DNA of 64,000 bases. It comes from Oreohelix idahoensis. Its lineage: Eukaryota; Mollusca; Gastropoda; Stylommatophora; Oreohelicidae. The notes beneath the pieces are model-generated. The model saw only the letters and a program-made list of their open reading frames with translations, did no database searches and was not told the DNA's origin. This document shows positions 55,600 through 64,000 of the stretch, in pieces. Position 1 is the first letter of the stretch, and each line of letters opens with the position of its first letter. The stretch is taken from the NCBI GenBank assembly GCA_024509875.1, contig JAMPIV010014129.1, positions 1 to 64,000 on the forward strand. Reading direction: 5' to 3'. A program made the translations under genes and the position numbers.

Positions 55600-56470
55600 G
55601 AAGATGGCGCCATTCGGATGGTCCTTGAGTCAATTCCCGTGTGCACCTATCACACATTTTACTATTCTGTAGTCCTGTTCTAATTATGTCTGACGACATT
55701 CTACTTTTTTTTTTACACCTACATGCGTTTATTATGAACTAAGAAAAACAAGATACCAGACACAATATTTGTCAATAAAAAAATAAAATAAAATAAAAAA
55801 TGTGCCAACTCACAGCATGAATATCATGACACAACTAGTTTTTAATGTTGCGAACAAATTCTCATATGTCCAGATTCCCCAGCGTACGTCAGCTTTTGAG
55901 GCATAAAATTACAGGTTGTTACAGGTAACACAATCTAAATGGACAAATTGATTATTCAGTTAAAAGTTGAGGATGGTTCATTGATATGTTATGCACATAC
56001 TTTAAAAAAATGCTAGCATTTATTTCTCGCATGCATAAATAATATATAAGATTAGAAGAAACAGTACCAAAAAAAAAATCCATAGTTGTTATGATGATAA
56101 TTGTCCGTCGCTGCGATTTCAAGAGTTGGCTCAGGCGTGGTGTTTTCAGATTTCTGTGTAAGCTTCGTTCGTGGGCAAGAAAAGCAATAATAAAGGTGAT
56201 ATTATCTAGTTTTATTGTTTTAGTAGTCTTGAAACTCGACAACGTGGGACTTTGTGCTTTGAGTAAGAATTCTTGAACAAGAAGGGCTTTTCAGGTTTCG
56301 TGTGGCCAGATAGGTGAACTTTGACAAACATGGGCTTGCACGGCTTCGTAAAGTAGATAGTAGGCATGAACTTTGATGAACATGGACTGTCTGATTTCGT
56401 GTAAGTGAGTAGGCGCCAACCATGACGGATAAAGAACTTTTCTGTTTTTGTGTTGTTAGCAGGCGGGATG
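55600..56470. other. Unassigned sequence with a local direct repeat
   Basis: No gene is recognised. Two copies of a roughly 55-bp unit with core GAACTTTGA and AACATGG occur at about 56312 and 56367, and a more diverged third copy may precede them near 56285. Confidence 0.5.
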
Positions 56471-56495
56471 ATTGAACTTTGCCAGATTTGCATAA

Positions 56496-56838
56496 TTAAC
56501 TTTCGTTTTCGGTTCCGGTTTCGTCTACGGTTTCGGTTTCGTCTACGGTTTCGGTTTCGTTTTCGGTTCCGGTTTCGTTTACGGTTCCAATTTCGTTTAC
56601 GGCTCCGGTTTCGTTTACGGCTCCGGTTTCGTTTTCGGTTCCGGTTTCGTTTTCGGTTCCGGTTTCGTTTACGGTTCCGGTTTTGTTTTCGGTTCCGGTT
56701 TCGTTTTTGTGTTCGTTGTGGCTTTCCGCGACAGATGGGTGATGTGATACAGCAGCAGATTCTGTAGGTCCCCTAGGTTCCACATGTGCTCCGTATTGAC
56801 CAAGAGAAGCAAGCCCGTTGGCCTTCAAGAATAAAAAT
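56496..56838 (-). other. Possible exon-like open segment ending in the minisatellite
   Basis: On the minus strand, from about 56838 to the stop at 56496, about 114 codons are open: a non-repetitive part ([20 protein letters not shown]) followed by the ENETGT repeats. Upstream lies a pyrimidine-leaning stretch ending in AG, like a splice acceptor, then AT microsatellite. No in-frame ATG lies in the unique part. It could be an exon or a chance open frame kept open by the 18-bp period. Confidence 0.25.
56500..56717. repeat. 18-bp minisatellite
   Basis: About 12 copies of an 18-bp unit, plus-strand form TTTCGTTTTCGGTTCCGG with variants (TTACGG, GGCTCC). On the minus strand it stays open and reads as six-residue Glu-Asn-Glu-Thr-Gly-Thr-like units. 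Confidence 0.93.
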
Positions 56839-56879
56839 AATATAGAGGTTATATAAATATATATATAAATATAAATATA

Positions 56880-57539
<660 letters not shown>

Positions 57540-57705
57540 TAACATGTATTTTGAATCTGCCATCAATGGTACCTATACCTTGTAGGTTGGGGGTTTTAGC
57601 ACAGGGCCGACACCCCTGTCTATGTAAAAAACTGCACAAGTTACGGAAACAACAATAAATGGAAAAACATTGCTGCGGGACGGACATCCTGAGTCTCAGG
57701 CTCGT

Positions 57706-58986
57706 ATGACTGACAGTGGTGAAAGCCGAAAGGAAGCCACTGGCATGAAAACGGATGCCCGGACCGCAAAACACGAAACCAGAATTTATTTTTTGAACGT
57801 CAGAACTATGAATGAGGCAGGAAAGCTTAGACAAATTACAGCAGAGATGAGGAACTACAAAATACATATCCTGGGAATAAGCGAGAGCAGATGGACAGGT
57901 AAGGGGATAATAAAAATAGCTACAGGGGAAACAGTACTTTATTCGGGCAGAGAGGATGGTCAGCACAACGAAGGTGTAGCCATTATCCTGAAGAAAGGAA
58001 TGGAAAGGTCTTTACTGAAATGGAAACCCATCAACAACAGACGGATAAGAGCAAGACTAAGAGGGAGGTTCACCAACACCACAATTATACAATGCTATGC
58101 ACCAACAAACGACAGCGATGAAGAAATCAAGGACGAGTTCTATCAACAGGTACAAAAAGAAATAGAAACTACACCCAGGTATGATCTCATTATAGTAATG
58201 GGAGACCTAAATGCGAAAGTGGGAGCACACAATAATTATAACGAAAGAGTAATGGGGAAATGCGGCAATGGAACAGCAAATGAGAATGGGGACAAATTAT
58301 TAAGCTTCTGCAGTATTAACAACCTGGTCATTAGAGGAACACTTTTTCCACTCAAGGAAGTGCACAAGTTAACAGTTGAATCACCAAACAGACGAGACAG
58401 AAATCAGATAGATCACATAATGATCAATGGCAGATGGAGACATGCACTACAAGACGTGAAAGTAAGAAGAGGCGCAGATGTGGGAAGTGATCATCACCTA
58501 GTAGTGAAAGTGAAACTCAGAGCTGCTGGACCAGTTGCAGTCAAACAGAAAAGATACAACATCACGAAACTGAAGGATCCCCTCACCAGAAAAGCTTTCG
58601 TGATCGACGTAAAGAGAAGATATGAGATTATCAAAAGCCAGGAAAGAACAGAGACCGATGATGTTGACCAGAGATTTAACACCATCTCAACAATATACAA
58701 GGAAAGCAGCAAGTCATGCTTGGGATTCCAGGAAAGAAAGAGTAAAGACTGGATAACACCAGATACGCTAAACACCATAGCGAAGAGAAAGGAAATGAAA
58801 AGAAAGAAAACAGAAGCTAAGTCTCCCAGATTAAAGGCAATATATAGTGAAGAGTACAGTCAGCTGGACAAGGAAGTTAAACGTCAAACCCGTGCTAACA
58901 AAAGGACATTTCTGGATGACCTTGCAAGACAGGCAGAAGAGGCAGCACTGAGAAATGAACAAAGCACAGTAAACAAAATAACTTAA
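57706..58986 (+). CDS. LINE endonuclease domain (N-terminal part of ORF)
   Basis: The ATG at 57706 is the first in the frame; 426 codons run to a TAA at 58984. Residues about 25-270 form an AP-like endonuclease: NVRTM at 31, catalytic E60 in GISESRW, GDLNAKVG with D167 and N169, NQIDHI with D236 and SDHH with D262/H263. All key residues are present. It nicks target DNA to prime reverse transcription. The remaining residues are a charged linker that normally leads to RT. The stop at 58984 looks like a mutated Lys codon inside the linker, so the original frame was longer. Confidence 0.88.
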   Translation: MTDSGESRKEATGMKTDARTAKHETRIYFLNVRTMNEAGKLRQITAEMRNYKIHILGISESRWTGKGIIKIATGETVLYSGREDGQHNEGVAIILKKGMERSLLKWKPINNRRIRARLRGRFTNTTIIQCYAPTNDSDEEIKDEFYQQVQKEIETTPRYDLIIVMGDLNAKVGAHNNYNERVMGKCGNGTANENGDKLLSFCSINNLVIRGTLFPLKEVHKLTVESPNRRDRNQIDHIMINGRWRHALQDVKVRRGADVGSDHHLVVKVKLRAAGPVAVKQKRYNITKLKDPLTRKAFVIDVKRRYEIIKSQERTETDDVDQRFNTISTIYKESSKSCLGFQERKSKDWITPDTLNTIAKRKEMKRKKTEAKSPRLKAIYSEEYSQLDKEVKRQTRANKRTFLDDLARQAEEAALRNEQSTVNKIT

Positions 58987-60691
58987 ATCATCAGTGGAAA
59001 ACGAGGTGCTAACAATATTACATTAGTAAGAGATAAGCACGGAAATCTCATCACGACAGTAAAGGGACAGGAAACAAGATGGGCAGAGCATTTCAGAGAA
59101 ACTCTGAATAAGTAACCACCAGAGACACAATTGAATGTTCCTGAGGCTAAAAATGATCCAGATGTTAATACAAACATCCCACGAAAAGAAGAAATCATCA
59201 CAGCAACCAAAGGGTTAAAAAATGGAAAAGCTCCTGGTCATGATAACTTAAATGCAGAGCTATTTAAGACAGACCCAGAGCTAGCAGCAGAACTATTAGA
59301 ACCACCATTTACACAAGTCTGGAAAACAGGGACAACACCAACAGAGTGGAGAAAAGGAATAATAGTCAAATTGCCCAAGAAGAGAGATCTTGCGGACTGC
59401 AATAATTGAAGAGGAATAACTCTTCTCTCAGATCCCAGCAAAATACTAGGCAGGTTAATTATACAGAGAATCTCAAAGGCAGTAGACCACAAACTGAGGA
59501 AAGAACAAGCAGGATTTAGAAAAAACAGAAGATGTGTAGATCATATATTTACCTTCAGGAACATTGTAGAGCAGTGCTCAGAATGGCAAAGACAGCTGTA
59601 CATTAATTTCGTTGATTTTGAAAAGGCTTTTGACAGTATACATAAGGACAGTTTATAGAAAATACTGAGGGCTTATGGAATTCCAAGCTGCATAGTGTCA
59701 ATCATAAAAAGACTCTATGCCAACTTTACGTGTAGCATTCGGCAGAGCAACCTAACCTTTGAAGTGAAGACAGGACTACGACAGGGATGCCCCTTATCAA
59801 CCACTCTATTTTGAACAGTCATATACTTGGTGATGCGCCAGACAACAGAGGGCAATCCAAGAGGAATAAGATGGACTAAATTTTCTACATTGGAAGATCT
59901 GGAATATGCAGATGACATTGCACTGCTAGCACATTCTCATCAACACATCCAGGAAAAAACGGATAGACTTAATAAGTATAGCCAGCAGGAAGGCTTGAAC
60001 ATCAACCTAAAGAAGACAGAGGTCATGACACTCAATGTGAGCAACCCTGAGCCCATATCAGTAAGGAATGAGCAACTGGAACAGACAGATGCCTTCACAT
60101 ACCTAGGATGCATAGTAACACCAGACGGCGGAGCAAGCAAAGACATCAACAACAGAATGAACAAAGAAAGAATATCCTTTTTTTTAGTCTAAACAACATC
60201 TGGAAGTCCTCTCAGTACAGCACAAGCACAAAATTAGGATTATATGAGAGCTGTGTGCTTTCTGTGCTTCTCTATGGCGCGGAGAGCTGAAGAGTCAAAG
60301 AGAAGGAAATGTCGAAATTGTCCTCTTATCACACAACATGCCTAAGAAAAATTCTCCGAATCTTTTGGCCGAATACCATCACCAAGCAAGATTGCTTACT
60401 CGGAGCAAGCAAGAGGACATGCACACCATCATAGCTGGCAGACGCTGGAGCTGGGTTGGCCATGTCCTCAGAAGAGACCCCGATGCCATCACCAGAACAG
60501 CTAGGCTGTGGACCCCTGAAGGAAAACGAAAGAGAGGCCGACCAAAAACAACTTGGCGGAGGACTGTGGAGGCTGAGATGCAAAGAATGAACCAGAGTTG
60601 GGGCAATGTACGAAGGATGGCCGCCGACCGAGCAAAGTGGAATCAATTTGTTGTTGCCCTACAAAACGCCACCAGGCGTAATGGCCACTGA
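58987..60691 (+). pseudogene. LINE reverse transcriptase and C-terminal tail (broken)
   Basis: RT motifs are readable in sequence: NGKAPGHDNLNAELFK, a GITLLS segment, EQAGFRKNRRCVDHIFTFR, FVDFEKAFDSI, GLRQGCPLS and the active site YADDIALL near 59906-59929. Stops fall near 59112, 59407, 59656, 59813 and 60288, and the frame shifts at a T run near 60180 and again near 60340. Stops at 59407, 59656 and 60288 stand where Trp is usual. The C-terminal tail (60338-60691) is basic and holds KRKRGRPKTTWRR. Confidence 0.9.
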
Positions 60692-60737
60692 CTGCTTTGA
60701 TGGTCGGCGGCTAAGAATCAAAGAAGAAGAAGAAGTA

Positions 60738-63238
60738 CTTGGATTCTGAATTTATAGGACCGGGCAAAACGTATTAAGATCATCTCTGTACTTCAGTAGA
60801 AAACTCGCCAATATTAATACGTAACCCGAAATTTTACAGGACCACTCACAAGTCACAGAGGGATTCTAAACTAGAAATAATACCCTAGACGTGTATTCGA
60901 GGCATCTGTGTTACGTTGCCAAGACTATTCTACTGAGCAAGAAGTCTAAGATTTCTCAGTTATTGAGGTGAGTGTAACATATTTTTATGTCGTGAATTTG
61001 ACATGTTCATACTTGCTAGTGGTGTTAAAGATTCATAAGGCTGGCGACCCCAGCACGTTATAAGGATACATTCATGAACCACCACAGTAAGCGCTGGCGA
61101 TTACTTCATGCTAGTTCTCACGGAAGAACCAAAAGCAGAGGTAACCCCAGACTCCTAATGGAGCAGGGACTGAGTGATGATTATATCAACCTGCGCATTG
61201 CTGTATATTATCATTGTGTGAATGTATGTTGACCTAATATGGTCCTTCAGGCACAAGCCACTGCCGCTGTCCAGTCACAAATGTTTCCTTGAATTAACTG
61301 ACATCCTCGTGATATTTCACAACATTCCCTGGGTGATATGATACACGATCATGGAGAGTAAAATTCTGAGAAAACAAAAGCTGACAGACAGCGGGAAAAT
61401 GCGCTTAATTAATATCAGGCAAACAGATATTTAGCAGTGGAATTTGTTCTTTTATTTCCACTAAAGTTTGTGATACCAGTACGAGGCGGCCCGATTATTT
61501 GCGATACAAACCGGAGAGACCATTTGCTGTACTACTAGACTGTGGTTCGAAGCTTGAGATCGACACTTGAAGATTCTTGCCTTGACCCGGAGACCTTACT
61601 TCCTGAACTAATCTGGAAAGTGCCCTCACCACAGAAACGAATCAACAGGAAAAGCAGCATCGACAATTCAGCATTTTGGCAAGTCCCAATTTTTACAGGC
61701 CAAAAACGCAACCGAACGTTATTTTGCTAAATTCATCAAGCCTAAATAATTTATTTGAAGAAACTTAACTACTTTTCATAATTATCAGTCACATTTATTT
61801 ACAAATGTTAATGTAAATTATCATTAAATTTGTATCTGTTGATTTTGACAAATTCATAGCAGAGCGAAAAGCACACTTGTGAATCCGGCTTTTAATATAT
61901 AGTTATATCTACATCTTAAGAGCAATTAAGAGCAATAATAATAACAATAAGAGGAATTTCACTGAATTAAATCAGCTGGGGGCTTGAACGAGCTAAATTA
62001 TACAATATACATCTTCACAAAAGGCGGCAGGTCAGATAAAATGTTAACGTGCTCAGACGCATTCAGCTTGTTCTTGGCTTCTGAAAAATCTTGTGAACAC
62101 TCCCTCGAAGTAGAAGCATCATTATCCTTCTATCTACAACTCTGCCAAGAGTATCTTGTGCGAAGGTAGACACCTTTGAAGACACACATTAGATACTCTA
62201 GGTTTTGGGCTACTGCTGGACCACTACTGCAGAGCAAGGGGAGGCAATCCGTGACAGCGATGAACAACAGACTGCTATTCTGTATCGATACTAATTGAAT
62301 AATGAAGCATGGCAGTTTTAACTTGATGTCTCAGATCCCTCGTTGTGAGCGTTTTGAGATGAGCACAACCTTCTATTTAAAAACTTCACGAGTAATAATT
62401 TAATGGCATTGTTCATTTTTATCTAGCATTATTCCGCTCTATTCTTGCAAAATAGCAACGTTATGTGTTACGTTGTGTGTGAGTTATATGCATTGGAAGT
62501 ATTATACATAATTTTGAAACCAGATCTGTTAAAGATTAAGACACGGACAGTAAGATAACAAATGTGATTTTGGAGCAGGACAAGTTACGCAATCGCTTCC
62601 GTCCAGACCTTATTGTAATAAATAATTAAAAGAAAATAACATCTGGAAGGAGACTATAATGTTGTGTCTGTGAAGTAGTGAGGTTGTAAACATGACAGGC
62701 AGATGGAGTTTGATAAATGACACGTAAAGAAAATATCTTGTGTGCCATGCAGAATGTTCTACAGATGAGGATATCAGACATTCATTCGTGGTTGGTTTGG
62801 CTTGAAAATGCTAATATAAACCACTTCTGGATGGAGTTTTGTTTCGGTGGGCGTAAATATCGCTTTAATCTGCAACATTTGAACTGCTTCACTGCATTTC
62901 CATCTCCACAAGAAGAAGACATTTCAAACATCCATGATAATGAATAGAAAGAATGGAAACCACGAGCCCTAGGAACATACATTCAGAATTACAGTGTGAT
63001 TATAACTAAAGTAATACCCAGAAAACCTGTATGACGGCCTTTTAAAACCAGTGGCCCAACACTATTCGGTAGTTTTTGTGTGCAAGGAGTCTGTAAATCC
63101 CTCCCGGTAATCAGGGTAAGTTGTAATTTGTACATTTTATCATTTTTTTTTTCATTTAACATGTCTAAATTGCGGGTGGAGGTACATGGCATACGAGGCT
63201 GGCAACCTCAGCATATACAATTATTGTGTTCATGAAAA
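60738..63238. other. Region without a recognisable gene
   Basis: Open frames are under 80 codons with no motif. Similar 40-bp stretches, each with GGCTGGC and CAGCA followed by TTCATGAA, lie at about 61037-61076 and 63197-63236; the second directly abuts a LINE fragment. Confidence 0.5.
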
Positions 63239-64000
63239 ATACCAAAGGATTGCAAGATTGCCATCATAGCACCAATTTTCAAAAAGGGTGACAATCGACA
63301 ATGTGGAAACCATAGAGGCATAACCCTTCTCAGTGTCCCTGGTAAAATCTACTCTAGAATCCTAGAGCAGAGACTCCGACGCAGCTGAGCCACAATTGGA
63401 TGAGGTCCAGTGCGGATTCCGAGCAAACCGAAGTACTCAAGACCTAATCTTCACACTCAGACAGCTGAGTGAAAAGGCCCTTGAGTATAAGAGTAAGATC
63501 CATCTTTGTTTCATAGATCTGGAAAAGGCGTTTGACAGGGTCCCTTGGAGCTAACTTTGGGACTGTTTGGCAAGGAAGAACATTCCAGCACTTCTGATTC
63601 ATGCTATACAGAGCTTCTACAAGTCTTGCAGAAATTATGTGAGGACAGCAAACAATAAGTCAGAAGAGTTCAGGACCATCACTGGTTAAGACAAGGTGAT
63701 GTCCTGTCGCCTTATCTTTTCATACTCCTCATGGACGATGTCATCAAGGCATGTAAGGAGAGAACAAGAAAGTATTCAGTGGGGTACTGGAAGATGAGAC
63801 AGGTCTGTATTTCAGAGCTGGCATTTGCTGATGATGTTGCCTTGCTTGCTAAATCAGAGGCACATCTCCAATCCAACCTGCAAGTCTGGGAGGAAGAGCT
63901 GGAGAAGAGAAGAGTGGTCATAAGCAGCTCTAAAACAAAATCCATGGTGATATCACGAGAAGAAAGAAAACATCAGATTAAGCTGGGAGAACAGATCCTG
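63239..64000 (+). pseudogene. Second LINE reverse transcriptase fragment, broken and cut by the window end
   Basis: RT motifs begin abruptly: IAIIAPIFKKGDNRQCGNHR and GITLLSVPGK, then QCGFRANRSTQDLIFTLRQLS, CFIDLEKAFDRVPW, RQGDVLSPYLF and the active site FADDVALL (about 63828-63851), continuing into SSKTKSMVIS at the right edge. Frame breaks lie near 63388, 63555 (stop) and 63688 (one base missing in the LRQGD motif). The endonuclease is absent on the left, so the copy is 5'-truncated or internal. It differs in sequence from the LINE at 57.5 kb and is a different family of the same broad type. Confidence 0.88.

Larger units (their letters stand above)
57540..60737 (+). mobile_element. RTE-like non-LTR retrotransposon (LINE), defective
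   Basis: A leader from about 57540, an AP-type endonuclease, a reverse transcriptase broken by stops and frameshifts, a basic C-terminal tail, a short 3' end and a terminal GAA-type repeat (about 60718-60735). No LTRs. AP endonuclease plus single-ORF layout and a short simple-repeat tail suit the RTE group; the clade is inferred from motif appearance only. Other fragments of the family are at about 20560-20870 and 36236-46025 (split), both antisense. Confidence 0.88.

Overview
The window is animal (metazoan) nuclear DNA, probably from an invertebrate. It is AT-rich, carries long dinucleotide repeats, and consists mostly of nested and decayed retrotransposons. I found no cellular gene that I can name, no tRNA or rRNA gene, no CRISPR array and no bacterial-style operon. 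The species cannot be fixed from the sequence.

Layout, left to right. 1-2262 is unrecognised. 2263-3874 is a truncated copy (C2) of a Ty3/gypsy element: its 5' LTR plus the start of gag, minus strand. 4162-13923 is a complete LTR element (A, minus strand) with LTRs of 1229 and 1345 bp and a perfect 5-bp target duplication. 13929-22636 is mostly uncharacterised; it holds a broken coiled-coil gag-like gene (14584-16257, minus) and a LINE 3' fragment (about 20560-20870, minus). 22641-35498 is element C1 (minus), a 12.9-kb Ty3/gypsy element with two 1118-bp LTRs, one very long pol frame and an almost 3.9-kb non-coding tail. 36347-45930 is element B (plus), a relative of A with an uninterrupted 1652-codon Gag-Pol frame and nearly identical LTRs; it sits inside an old antisense LINE remnant. 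46048-55594 is element D (plus), an older relative with 2.5-kb LTRs and many breaks. 55600-57540 holds minisatellite and microsatellite DNA. About 57540-60737 is an RTE-like LINE with a readable endonuclease and a broken reverse transcriptase. 63239-64000 is the start of a second broken LINE reverse transcriptase that runs off the window.

The main biological theme is domain order. In A, B and D the integrase lies before the reverse transcriptase (Gag-PR-IN-RT-RH), although the domains are of Ty3/gypsy type. This is the arrangement described for Gmr1-like elements. C1 has the ordinary gypsy order (PR-RT-RH-IN). The A, B and D Gags share an N-terminal charged coiled coil, partly built of 27-bp DNA repeats, followed by a capsid region that resembles the SCAN domain. 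A and B, whose LTRs look unrelated, still share a series of three potential RNA hairpins just before the gag start and an A-tract/T-tract hairpin next to the polypurine tract.

B is the only element whose coding frame, LTRs, primer site, polypurine tract and target duplication are all intact on reading, so it is the best candidate for a recently active element.
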